Part shown: one piece after another, positions 49,316 through 57,802 of the stretch
Layout: each line of letters starts with the position of its first letter
Position numbering within the stretch: position 1 is the first letter of the stretch
Assembly: GCA_017306015.1 (NCBI GenBank)
Contig: JAFKJK010000016.1
Location: 56,503-120,502, forward strand
Source: Propionibacteriaceae bacterium
GTDB lineage: Bacteria; Actinomycetota; Actinomycetes; Propionibacteriales; Propionibacteriaceae
Direction of reading: 5' to 3'
DNA length: 64,000 nucleotides
Translations under genes and position numbers: made by a program
The notes under the pieces: model-generated
Told to the model about the DNA's origin: nothing
The model's input: only the letters and a program-made list of their open reading frames with translations
The model's database searches: none

Positions 49316-50278
49316 TCAGGTCGTGGCGGCCAGCGACGAAGCGATCAGTGCGACATCCTCGTCGTCCAGCCACTGGTCGACGGGAAGAGTGAGGACGTCC
49401 GTCCGCCAGGGACGGGCGCGGCGTAGCCGTCTCGGCCGCGTCCACTGGATCGGAGCGAGGATCCCGTGTGTGGCGAGATCCTCAGCGATGGCCTCGGCCC
49501 GGCGATGGCTGAGTGCCAGGCAGCACTCGGTGGCGTCCGGGTTGAGCAGGGTGACGTGGGGGAGTGCGGCCAGCAGCCGCGTAGCGTTCGCCCGGCGTCC
49601 CTCGACGAGTTCGGACGTACCGATCGCCCCGAGCGCTGCTACCGCCTGCGGGCTGATCGCCGCTGGCTCCCACAGGTCGTCGATGCCCATTTCGGCCTCC
49701 AGCCGCAGCCGGAGCCAGCCGGGTTGCCGATCGAGCGCGTCGACGAAACGGTCCGTCGCGGCCTCGTCCCACGGCGATCGGGGCAGTTCGGGGACCTCCG
49801 TCAGGCCGCACACCCAGGCGCCGTCGGGCACCGGCAGCAGCTTGCGCAGGCTGGCCACGGCGTAGTCGCCGGGGAAGTGTTGGGCGCCCAGCAGCGAATG
49901 CGTCTGGTCGACCACGACCGGCAGTCCGCGCGCCTGGACCCCGGCCAGCGTCTCGGCCAGCGCCGGTCCGGCGAGGTTGCCGAACGTCTCGCAGTGGAAC
50001 ACCGCGGCCCGGGGACGCTCCCGCACGGCCTCGGCCAGGGCGTCGGCGTCCATCAGGCAGTCCGATCCGGTGCGCACCTCGTGCACGCGGATGCCCTCCA
50101 GCTGGAACGGGACGAACATCGCCGGGCAGTAGTGGTCGGGGGCCAGCAGGACCGCGATCGCGCGCTCCCGAAGCTCCTGGGCGACCAGGCTCAACGCCTG
50201 CCGTCCGAGGGCGGTCAGGACGGCGTCCGGCGGGACGAACGCGCGCTCGCCCGTCAGGTCGCCCGAACCCTCCAGCAC
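49316..50278 (-). CDS. Aminotransferase-fold (DegT/AHBA_syn-like) protein
   Basis: This 320-residue protein looks like a PLP-dependent type-I-fold sugar aminotransferase of the DegT/DnrJ/EryC1 kind. A central VVVDQTHSLLGAQHFPGDYAVASLRKLLPVP has an Asp and then a Lys in the position expected for the PLP-binding lysine. Length is shorter than usual (about 370-400), mainly lacking N-terminal sequence, so it may be truncated or divergent. Three hydrophobic or catalytic features remain unassigned, and the substrate is unknown. Confidence 0.7.
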   Translation of the reverse strand: MLEGSGDLTGERAFVPPDAVLTALGRQALSLVAQELRERAIAVLLAPDHYCPAMFVPFQLEGIRVHEVRTGSDCLMDADALAEAVRERPRAAVFHCETFGNLAGPALAETLAGVQARGLPVVVDQTHSLLGAQHFPGDYAVASLRKLLPVPDGAWVCGLTEVPELPRSPWDEAATDRFVDALDRQPGWLRLRLEAEMGIDDLWEPAAISPQAVAALGAIGTSELVEGRRANATRLLAALPHVTLLNPDATECCLALSHRRAEAIAEDLATHGILAPIQWTRPRRLRRARPWRTDVLTLPVDQWLDDEDVALIASSLAATT

Positions 50279-50338
50279 GACACCAATCCTGCCGCTCGGG
50301 CGGCGTGCCAGAGGCGGCGACCTCGCTTCGATGCGTAC

Positions 50339-50501
50339 GTGCTAGGAAATGGTGGTTGTGGAGTCGTCCCGACCTGTCGGATCGGCGTCGTGCTAGATGG
50401 TGGTGGTTGTCAGCCCCGAGAACCTGCTCATATCCACCATCAGCTAGCACCAAGCTCCGGGCGCCGGCCGGCGGGCCGCGAGAACCACGATGAACTAGCA
50501 C
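50339..50501. repeat. Nested inverted repeats built from GTGCTAG arms
   Basis: Four arms are seen: GTGCTAG at 50339-50345 and 50390-50396, and CTAGCAC at 50444-50450 and 50495-50501. Each arm carries an ATGGTGG/CCACCAT-type extension. The inner pair (50390-50403 with 50434-50450) and the outer pair (50339-50357 with 50483-50501) nest. The 431-bp gap 50279-50709 contains nothing else I can support apart from the probable lysS promoter. Confidence 0.75.
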
Positions 50502-50709
50502 GGACCGGGCGTGTCACCTACCCATGACCTCGCGAACCTGTCGGCTGCGAAAAGTGCAGACGTGTGCGAGGACGGAGGAGGCGCGGTATGCCGACGGTCT
50601 GGTCTGGGTGGCCTTTGCGGACTCCGAGGCAGCCCACGCCGGCTCACAGCGTCCGCCCGAATGTGAGCCTGACTTCGGGCTGTCGCGCCGGACTCGGTAC
50701 CCTGATCCG

Positions 50710-52221
50710 GTGCCCGAGCCGACCGTAGCCAACCCGCCGATGTCCGAGCAGGAGCAGGTGCGCCACGGTAAGCGCGCCCGACTCCTCGACGCCGGCCAGC
50801 AGCCGTACCCGATCGTCGTCCCACGGACGCACTCCGCTGCCCAGGTCCACGAGCGGTGGGGACATCTGCAGGCCGGCGAGGAGACCGCCGACGTGGTCAG
50901 CGTCGCGGGACGGGTGGTGTTCCTGCGCAACACCGGCAAGCTCTGCTTCGCGACCCTGGACGACGGCTTCACGGCCGCCAGTTCCGGCACCCGGCTGCAG
51001 GTGATGCTGTCGCTGGCCGAACTCGGGCCCGAGTCCCTGGACGCGTGGAAAGCAGACGTCGATCTCGGTGACTTCGTCTCTGTCACAGGGCGGGTGATCT
51101 CGTCCAAGCGTGGCGAGTTGTCTGTCCTGGGGACCACGTGGACGCTCGCGTCCAAGGCGCTGCGTCCGCTGCCCACCCTGCACAAGGAGCTTGGCGAGGA
51201 GACCCGCGTCCGGCAGCGCTATGCCGACCTCGTCGTCCGTCCCGAGGCCCGGGACATGCTGCGGCTGCGGGCGGCCGTCACCCGCAGCATCCGGGAGACC
51301 CTCCATGAGGAGGGCTACCTCGAGGTTGAGACGCCGGTGCTCCAACTCGTCCACGGTGGGGCGACGGCGCGTCCGTTCAACACCCACCTGAACGCCTTCG
51401 ACATCGACATGACGCTGCGGATCGCGCTCGAGCTGTACCTGAAGCGCGCCATGGTCGGGGGCGCAGACCGGGTCTACGAGATCGGCCGGATCTTCCGTAA
51501 CGAGGGCATCGATTCGTCCCATTCGGCGGAATTCACGATGCTCGAGGCGTACCAGGCGTGGGGTGACCAGTTCAGCATCGCCGCCATGACGAAGCGCCTG
51601 ATCCAGAACGCGGCGGACGCGGCGCTCGGCACGCGCGTGATCGACACCCCGTCCGGTGAGATCGATCTGGACGGCGAGTGGGAATGGCGTCCGGTGTACC
51701 CGACGCTCTCCGGCCTGCTGGGTGAGGAGATCGACCCGGACACGCCCGCCGAACGTCTCGGCCGGATCGCCGATGAGCACGAGGTCGAGCACGACCCGTC
51801 CTGGGGTGCGCAGAAGCTGGTGATGGAGCTGTTCGGCGAGTTGGTGGAGCCACACCTGCTGCAGCCGACCTTCGTCTGCGACTATCCGCCGATCGCGCAG
51901 CCGCTCGCCCGTCCACACCGCGAGGACGGCCAGCTGATCGAGGCCTGGGACCTGATCATCGGCGGCGTCGAACGGGGGACGGGCTTCTCCGAGCTGATCG
52001 ATCCGGTGATCCAGCGCGAGCGGCTGGTCGCGCAGTCGTTGAAGGCCGCCGCAGGCGATGCCGAGGCGATGCAGCTGGACGAGGACTTCCTCGCCGCCCT
52101 GGAGTTCGGAGCCCCGCCGATGGGCGGCATGGGCCTGGGCCTCGATCGGCTGATGATGCTTCTCACCGGCGCCGGCATCCGAGAGACGATCCTGTTCCCG
52201 CTGCTGAAGCCGCACACCTGA
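50710..52221 (+). CDS. lysS: Lysyl-tRNA synthetase, class II
   Basis: The 503-residue class II enzyme charges tRNA-Lys. The OB-fold anticodon-binding domain is near residues 55-175 (DVVSVAGRVVFLRNTGKLCFATLDDG). Motif 2 is RIFRNEGIDSSHSAEFTMLEAY and motif 3 GLGLDRLMMLLTGAGIRETI. The normal length supports GTG 50710, and the in-frame ATG 50740 would remove 10 residues. The stop TGA (52219-52221) is the first three bases of a TGAACC element. Whether a second lysS exists elsewhere cannot be seen. Confidence 0.9.
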   Translation: MPEPTVANPPMSEQEQVRHGKRARLLDAGQQPYPIVVPRTHSAAQVHERWGHLQAGEETADVVSVAGRVVFLRNTGKLCFATLDDGFTAASSGTRLQVMLSLAELGPESLDAWKADVDLGDFVSVTGRVISSKRGELSVLGTTWTLASKALRPLPTLHKELGEETRVRQRYADLVVRPEARDMLRLRAAVTRSIRETLHEEGYLEVETPVLQLVHGGATARPFNTHLNAFDIDMTLRIALELYLKRAMVGGADRVYEIGRIFRNEGIDSSHSAEFTMLEAYQAWGDQFSIAAMTKRLIQNAADAALGTRVIDTPSGEIDLDGEWEWRPVYPTLSGLLGEEIDPDTPAERLGRIADEHEVEHDPSWGAQKLVMELFGELVEPHLLQPTFVCDYPPIAQPLARPHREDGQLIEAWDLIIGGVERGTGFSELIDPVIQRERLVAQSLKAAAGDAEAMQLDEDFLAALEFGAPPMGGMGLGLDRLMMLLTGAGIRETILFPLLKPHT

Positions 52222-52410
52222 ACCGTCGGGGACATGAACCGTCGGGGACAGGTACTTCGGTTCAGGGGTGAACCGTCGGGGACGGGTGAACCGTCGGGGA
52301 CAGGTACTTCGGTTCAGGCGCCATGACGGCAGGGGGTGAACCGTCGGGGACAGGTACTTCGGTTCAGATGAACCGTCGGGTGAACCGTCGGGGACAGGTA
52401 CTTCGGTTCA
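52219..52410. repeat. Array of four full and three part 30-bp TGAACC elements
   Basis: Full copies: 52235-52264, 52287-52316, 52337-52366 and 52381-52410. Part copies: 52219-52234 (containing the lysS stop), 52269-52283 and 52369-52380. All have one orientation. A GGCGCCATGACGGCAG flank is repeated at 52317 and 52411, showing recent tandem duplication. No gene fits between 52222 and 52820. Confidence 0.92.
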
Positions 52411-52606
52411 GGCGCCATGACGGCAGCTTCCGCGAGGCTACCCTTGCCGGCGGCGGGTGAACCCATCGGACACGGTCGGAACCGAGTTCACGCCCTTGTC
52501 AGGCCTTGATTAACCTGAGTCCGCTCATGTGGGTCGGGATACCGTATCGAGGAGCGAAGGAGGCCGGCGGCGTCCCCGCATGTGGGTGGGAACCGGCAAC
52601 GAGTGG

Positions 52607-52793
52607 TGAACCGAAGTACCTGTTCCCAACGGTTCACAGCGGTGGGGGCATGGCGTCGGGGAACGACGGGGGTCGGCAGCGTCCCGTATGGGTGGGAACC
52701 GGGAGCGAGTGGTGAACCGAAGTACCTGTCCCCAACGGTTCAGGGCCGGCCGCCAGCGGTTAGTGAACCGAAGTACCTGTCCCCGACGGTTCA
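52607..52793. repeat. Three 30-bp TGAACC elements before crgA, opposite orientation
   Basis: Copies at 52607-52636 (core TGTTCCCAAC), 52713-52742 and 52764-52793 share the opposite orientation to the 52219-52410 group. The first two lie in a duplicated unit of about 106 bp (GGTGGGAACCGG flank). crgA ends 28 bp beyond the last copy. Confidence 0.92.
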
Positions 52794-52820
52794 GGCACCG
52801 GAACGGCTGTGCGGCAGGGG

Positions 52821-53699
52821 CTACTTCCAGAGGGTCGCGATGCCGAAGGCGGACGCCATCAGGCCCATTCCGATCACGACGTTCCAGCCCCCGAGGTCGC
52901 TCATCCCCGGGACGTAGATCGCCACCGAAGCGGTGATGTAGTACACGACCAGCCAGATCACGCCGAGCAGGCCGACGGTGATGAACGTCGGCGGCACCCA
53001 CTGTCGGCTGCCCGGGTCGGCCACCTTGCCCGCGGTCCGGGTGGAGTGGACGCCGCTCTTGCGGGCACGCTTGCGCAGCGCGTCCGCGTCGGACTGGGTC
53101 CGGTCCAGCTTCTCCTGGGTGTAGACCTCCCAGCGCTCCGCAGAAGCGACGCGACGGGCAGCCGCATCGCTCGGGCTCTCCCCGGCAGCCTTGCGGGCGG
53201 CGTCCGCCTTCGCGGTGGCCTTCTCCGCCTTGGCGCGGGCCTTGTCGGCCTCCGCCTGACGCCGATCCGCCCACAGCTGGACGCGGTCGGCCTCCTGCTG
53301 CCGGATCCGGGCCGCGTTGAAGTCGGCCTTCCGGCGCTGCTGTTCCGCGGCGATCCTGCGCTTCTCGGCCGCCTTCAGTTCGCGCTCGACCTGGCGCTTG
53401 CTCGGCGCCTTCTCCGGCGTGGGGGCAGCGGCCTTCGCCGGCTTCGCCGGCTCTGCGACCTCGTCCGCCCCCTGATCGTCGACCTCGACGTCCTCCTCGA
53501 CCTCGACGTCCGCGTCCGACTCGTCGGTCTCAGCCTCGGCGATGACGTCTGCGACCTCGTTGGTCTCGTCCACGCTGCTGGCCGCGATCGCGTCGGTCTC
53601 CGTCGCGGCGTCCTCGGCGACGGCGTCCGGGGTGGCTGCATCCGCCGCGGTCGGCGATGTGCTCTGGCGGGACTGGCGGGTCTTGGCCGGCTCGGGCAC
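52821..53699 (-). CDS. crgA: Cell-division protein CrgA with long N-terminal extension
   Basis: The C-terminal 70 residues match CrgA: SRQWVPPTFITVGLLGVIWL then VYYITASVAIYVPGMSDLGG and WNVVIGMGLMASAFGIATLW, giving two transmembrane helices. CrgA localises to the septum and interacts with FtsZ, PbpA and others in actinobacteria. Here about 215 extra residues precede it, rich in Ala, Glu, Lys and Arg, with a probable coiled coil (ARIRQQEADRVQLWADRRQA ...). CrgA is normally 80-100 residues. GTG 53699 follows GAGGAG. The gene lies next to the pknB cluster, as expected. Confidence 0.8.
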   Translation of the reverse strand: MPEPAKTRQSRQSTSPTAADAATPDAVAEDAATETDAIAASSVDETNEVADVIAEAETDESDADVEVEEDVEVDDQGADEVAEPAKPAKAAAPTPEKAPSKRQVERELKAAEKRRIAAEQQRRKADFNAARIRQQEADRVQLWADRRQAEADKARAKAEKATAKADAARKAAGESPSDAAARRVASAERWEVYTQEKLDRTQSDADALRKRARKSGVHSTRTAGKVADPGSRQWVPPTFITVGLLGVIWLVVYYITASVAIYVPGMSDLGGWNVVIGMGLMASAFGIATLWK

Positions 53700-53796
53700 G
53701 GCGACTCCTCGTTGTGTGTCAGTGAACCGTCCAACAGGATATCCGAGTGCACCGGGCCCACGGACAACGCCGTTGTCGGGCAGCCGGCAGGCGACA

Positions 53797-54441
53797 ATGG
53801 ACGGCATGGCGCGGATCCTGGTGGTCGACAACTACGACTCCTTCGTCTACAACCTCGTCCAGTACCTTGCCCAGATCGGGGCCGAGGTGGACGTCTGGCG
53901 CAACGACGACCCCCGTTTTGCCGAGCCCGGCTGGGCGGACGGGTTCGACGGCATCCTGCTCTCCCCAGGCCCCGGGACGCCGGAGCGGGCCGGCGTCTGC
54001 ATCGACATCGTCCAGAGCCAGCGTGGGAGGTTGCCGATCTTCGGGGTGTGCCTGGGGCTGCAGGCGATGTCGGTCGCCTTCGGCGGCGTCGTGAACCGCG
54101 CGCCGGAACTGCTGCACGGCAAGACCTCACTCGTCCGCCACGACGGCAGGGGTGTCTTCGCCGGACTGCCGAACCCCCTGACGGCCACCCGCTACCACTC
54201 GCTCGCCCTCGACCCGGCCACCGTTCCCGAGGACGTCGAGGTCAGCGCGGTCACCGACTCGGGCGTGATCATGGCCATCCGGCACCGCAGCCTGCCGATC
54301 GAGTCCGTCCAGTTCCACCCCGAGTCGGTGCTGACCGAGGGCGGCTACCAGCTGCTCGCGAACTGGCTCGTCACCTGCGGGGACGCGGACGCACCCACCC
54401 GTGCTGCCGGCCTGAGCCCGCTGATGGCGGTCAAGGCCTGA
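53797..54441 (+). CDS. Glutamine amidotransferase, PabA/TrpG type
   Basis: The 214-residue class I amidotransferase has the catalytic Cys85 in FGVCLGLQA and the His/Glu pair in QFHPESVL. It supplies ammonia for anthranilate or 4-amino-4-deoxychorismate synthesis. In actinobacteria the copy beside pknB/crgA is commonly called trpG or pabA; the partner synthase is not in the window, so the exact role stays open. Start ATG 53797 (or 53806, shorter by three residues). It is divergent from crgA. Confidence 0.88.
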   Translation: MDGMARILVVDNYDSFVYNLVQYLAQIGAEVDVWRNDDPRFAEPGWADGFDGILLSPGPGTPERAGVCIDIVQSQRGRLPIFGVCLGLQAMSVAFGGVVNRAPELLHGKTSLVRHDGRGVFAGLPNPLTATRYHSLALDPATVPEDVEVSAVTDSGVIMAIRHRSLPIESVQFHPESVLTEGGYQLLANWLVTCGDADAPTRAAGLSPLMAVKA

Positions 54442-54466
54442 GGCCTCGCCGACTGCTCGCCGGGGC

Positions 54467-54540
54467 GCCAACCCGGCTCGGCCAACCCGGCTCGGCCAAC
54501 CCGGCCCGGCACCAACGCGGCCCGGCACCAACCCGGCCCG
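54467..54540. repeat. GC-rich minisatellite between convergent genes
   Basis: Five units of 14-16 bp share the pattern GC-CAACCCGGC-CG: 54467-54480, 54481-54494, 54495-54508 (14 bp each), then 54509-54524 and 54525-54540 (16 bp each). It lies between the stops of the amidotransferase gene and pknB, where a terminator is expected. Confidence 0.85.
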
Positions 54541-54543
54541 GCG

Positions 54544-56286
54544 CTAACCCGTCGGCCCGGGGCTTGCCGGGGTCTCGTCGGGCGTCGGGCTGGGGCTTGA
54601 GGTCGGCGGAGTCGGCGGCTTGGCGATGGTGATCTTGATCTGGGTCGTCCGGAGCACGTTGCTGGGCGCCGGCGGGTCCTGCTTGATCACCGTGCCCGGG
54701 GTCGCCGTGGACTCTTCCTCCCTGAACTTCAGGTTGGTGAACCCGGCCCGGTTCGCCGTGTCCGTTGCTGCCTGCCTGGTCAGAGCGAGCAGGTTCGGCA
54801 CGTCCGACTTGCCGGTGGCGTAGTAGACGGTGATCGGGGTCTCGATGGTCACCGAGGTGCCGATGGTCGGGTTGACCTTGGTGACGGTCTTGGCCTCGGC
54901 GTCCAGCGGCTCGCTCGGGTCGGCGGTCGGTGTGACGTTGGTGAAGCCGAGATCGCGCAACTGCTGGACGGCGCTGTCGATCTTCTGTCCGGTGACGTCG
55001 GGGATCGTGGCCTTCGACGGACCCGAGTTGACGCTCAGGGTGACCGTCGACCCGGCCGGCACCTGGGCGCCGGCCTGCGGGTCCTGGGCGATGACAAGGC
55101 CCTTCGTCTGGTCGTCCGGCCCGGGCACCTCGACCACCCGGGCGACCAGCTTGGCGTCCTCCAGCATCCGCTGGGCGTCGACCTGAAGCCGCCGGGTGAC
55201 GGACGGGACGCTGACCAGGTCGGCGTTGCTGGATCGCCACACCATGAACGCCGCCACCCCCGCGGCGAGGACGACCAGCGCAGCGAGGAAGGCGATCAGC
55301 CCGACGTGCCGGTTGCGCGGGGGCTCGATCGCGCGCATGCCGTGGCCGGTGTCCTCGGTCGCGAGCACCTGTGTCGTCTCGGACGGCGCGATGGCGGTCG
55401 GGACGACGGGCTCCAGCGGCGGCTTGGCGAGCACCTCCTGACCGGCCAGCAGCCGGCCGATGTCGGCCCGCATCGCCGCGGCGGTCTGGTAGCGGTCGGC
55501 CGGGTCCTTCGCCAGCGCCTTCAGCACGATCGCGTCCATGGCCGGGGTGACGAGGGCGTCCAGGTGGCTGGGTGGCACCGGGGCCTCGCGGACGTGCTGG
55601 TACGCGACGCTGACCGGCGAGTCGCCCTGGAACGGCGGACGCCCGGTGAGCAGTTCGTAGAGCAGGCAGCCGGCGGAGTAGATGTCGCTGCGCGCATCCA
55701 CGGTCTCGCCGCGGGCTTGCTCCGGTGACAGGTACTGCGCCGTCCCGATCACGGCGGCGGTCTGGGTCATGGTGGCGGACGTGTCGGCGACCGCGCGGGC
55801 GATGCCGAAGTCCATCACCTTGACGGTGCCGTCCGGGGTGAGCATCACGTTGGCAGGCTTGATGTCGCGGTGGACGATGCCAGCCCGGTGGCTGTAGCTG
55901 AGGGCCTCGAGGACGCCCTGGGCGAAGGTGAGCGCCTTCTCCGGCTGGATCTGCCTGCCGGTGCGCAGCAGGTCGCGAAGGGTGCGGCCCTCGACCAGCT
56001 CCATGACGATGTAGGGAACGTGGATCCCGGTGGCCGGATCGGCCTCCTCGCCGGTGTCGTAGACCGCGACGATGTTGGGATGGTTCAGCCCGGCTGCGGC
56101 CTGGGCCTCCCGCCGGAATCGCTCCTGGAAGGTGGGGTCGGACGCGAGGTCGATGCGCAACTGCTTGACGGCGACGTCCCGGCCGAGGCGGACGTCGCGG
56201 GCGCGACGGACCTCAGCCATGCCCCCGCGGCCCAGCGTCTGGCCGAGCTCGTAGCGACCCCCGAGCACCCTCAGGGCTTCAGTCAT
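54544..56286 (-). CDS. pknB: Serine/threonine protein kinase PknB with PASTA domains
   Basis: The 580-residue kinase has a catalytic domain at about 10-275 (GRGGMAEVRRARDVRLGRDV, HRDIKPANVM, DFGIARA), one transmembrane helix at about 330-352 (LIAFLAALVVLAAGVAAFMV) and three PASTA domains outside (VPSVTRRLQVDAQRMLEDAK, IPDVTGQKIDSAVQQL, VPNLLALTRQAATDTA), then a Pro/Ser tail. PASTA domains sense muropeptides; PknB controls growth and division. One ATG at 56286 fits. It is the last gene of the fhaA-to-pknB operon, about 97 bp after pbpA. Confidence 0.95.
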   Translation of the reverse strand: MTEALRVLGGRYELGQTLGRGGMAEVRRARDVRLGRDVAVKQLRIDLASDPTFQERFRREAQAAAGLNHPNIVAVYDTGEEADPATGIHVPYIVMELVEGRTLRDLLRTGRQIQPEKALTFAQGVLEALSYSHRAGIVHRDIKPANVMLTPDGTVKVMDFGIARAVADTSATMTQTAAVIGTAQYLSPEQARGETVDARSDIYSAGCLLYELLTGRPPFQGDSPVSVAYQHVREAPVPPSHLDALVTPAMDAIVLKALAKDPADRYQTAAAMRADIGRLLAGQEVLAKPPLEPVVPTAIAPSETTQVLATEDTGHGMRAIEPPRNRHVGLIAFLAALVVLAAGVAAFMVWRSSNADLVSVPSVTRRLQVDAQRMLEDAKLVARVVEVPGPDDQTKGLVIAQDPQAGAQVPAGSTVTLSVNSGPSKATIPDVTGQKIDSAVQQLRDLGFTNVTPTADPSEPLDAEAKTVTKVNPTIGTSVTIETPITVYYATGKSDVPNLLALTRQAATDTANRAGFTNLKFREEESTATPGTVIKQDPPAPSNVLRTTQIKITIAKPPTPPTSSPSPTPDETPASPGPTG

Positions 56287-56383
56287 TCGCGGTTCCCTCC
56301 CGTCCGAGCTGCGGCACAGCGCTCGGGGTGACTTCCCGTTCGCCCCATTGTTGCCGATTCTGCTGGCTTTGCCTCAATCCACG

Positions 56384-57802
56384 TCACCGCAACGCCTCGA
56401 TCACGGCCTTGGCGATCGGCGCGGCGACCCTGCCGCCGGCGATCTCGGTGGCGGGGATGTCGGCGTCCTCGACGAACGCGCAGACCGCGATGGTCGGGTC
56501 GTCCGCCCAGGCGGTGAACCACGCGTACGGGTTGCGCTTGTTGTCCGAGTTGGCGGTGCCGGTCTTGCCGCCGACGGTCACCCCGGGGATCTGGGCGCGG
56601 TAGCCGGTGCCGTTCTGGACGACGGAGACCATCATCTTGCGCAGTTCTGCCGCGGTGGCCGCGCTGGCCACCTGCGTCCGCGCCGACGGGGTGGTCTGGC
56701 TGGTCACGCGGAGGTCGGAGTCCAGCACCCGCTTCACCACGTAGGGCTCCATCTCGACGCCGTCGTTGGCGATGGTCGCAGCCACCATCGCCATCTGGAT
56801 CGGGGTGGCGGCCACCTCGAACTCGCCGATCGCGCTCATCGCGGTCTGGGCTGCGTCCAGCTCGTCGGGGAACTTGCTGGCCACCGAGCCGATGTCGGAC
56901 AGGTAGGTGCTGCCGAAGCCGAACTTGGTCGCCTGCTCGCGCAGGGCCTTGTCCCCGAGCTTGGCGCCGAGCCGCGCGAACGCGGGGTTGCACGAGGTGG
57001 TCAGGGCTCGGGTGAGGGTGATCTTGCTGCCGCCGCAGGACTGGGCGATCACCTTCGTCGAGCCGGGCAGCTTGAACGAGGTCGCGTCCACCAGCGTGTC
57101 GCCGGTCATCCCCGACTCGAGGGCCGCGGCCGCGGTGATCAGCTTGAACGTCGAGCCGGGCGGGAAGATCTCCCGGGTCGCCCGGTTCGCCATCGGCCTG
57201 GCCGGGTCCGCGTTGAGCTTCTTCCAGGCGGCGGAGGCCGCGGCCAGGTCGTGGGTGGCCAGGTCGTTGGGGTCGTAGCTGGGGTAGGTGACCAGGGCCT
57301 TGACCGCCCCGGTCTTGTAGTCGATGGCGACGACGGCGCCCTTGCGTCCGTCCAGCGCGTTCCAGGCGGCCTTCTGGGCCTTGGCGTCGAGGGTGGTCTC
57401 GACCGTCCCGCCCTTGGGGACGGCGCCGGAGGCCAGGTTGATCAGCCGGCTGAGGAACTGCGAGTTGTCCTGCCCGGCGAGTTGGGCCGACATCGACGCC
57501 TCGAGGCCGGACGCGCGGTAGGTGTAGGAGTAGAAGCCGGTGACCGGCGCGTACAGCGGGCCGGACGGGTAGGAGCGCTGGAACTTGTACCGGTCGTCGA
57601 CGGGGGACGACTTGGCCACCGGCGAGTTGCCGACCATGATCGGCCCCCGGTCCTGGCCGAACCGGGCGTCGCTGACCCGCCGGTTCTCCGGGCGGTTGGT
57701 GAGGTAGTCGGCCTGCCACAGGTAGGAGATGGACAGGTTGGCCATCAGCGCCAGCGTCATCAGCATCGACACCAGCGCGACCATGCGGATCGGGCGGTTC
57801 AC
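56384..57802 (-). CDS. pbpA: Penicillin-binding protein PbpA (class B)
   Basis: The 472-residue class B transpeptidase has an N-terminal membrane anchor (ALVSMLMTLALMANLSISYL), SxxK in PPGSTFKLITAAA, SxN in TTSCNPAF and KTG in VGGKTGTA. It cross-links peptidoglycan at the septum. GTG 57802 overlaps the rodA stop by 4 bp; the longer frame to 59287 only crosses rodA in another frame. The gene order matches other actinobacteria. Confidence 0.95.
   Translation of the reverse strand: MNRPIRMVALVSMLMTLALMANLSISYLWQADYLTNRPENRRVSDARFGQDRGPIMVGNSPVAKSSPVDDRYKFQRSYPSGPLYAPVTGFYSYTYRASGLEASMSAQLAGQDNSQFLSRLINLASGAVPKGGTVETTLDAKAQKAAWNALDGRKGAVVAIDYKTGAVKALVTYPSYDPNDLATHDLAAASAAWKKLNADPARPMANRATREIFPPGSTFKLITAAAALESGMTGDTLVDATSFKLPGSTKVIAQSCGGSKITLTRALTTSCNPAFARLGAKLGDKALREQATKFGFGSTYLSDIGSVASKFPDELDAAQTAMSAIGEFEVAATPIQMAMVAATIANDGVEMEPYVVKRVLDSDLRVTSQTTPSARTQVASAATAAELRKMMVSVVQNGTGYRAQIPGVTVGGKTGTANSDNKRNPYAWFTAWADDPTIAVCAFVEDADIPATEIAGGRVAAPIAKAVIEALR

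Noticed and set aside
52506..52715. A 69-residue plus-strand frame with an EPKYLFP segment
   Set aside because: Its sequence is made of the repeat element and its duplicated flank; no coding signal outside the repeat.
52219..52793. The TGAACC arrays near lysS and crgA read as a CRISPR
   Set aside because: Spacing is irregular, orientation changes between groups, spacers are duplicated flanks and there are no cas genes.
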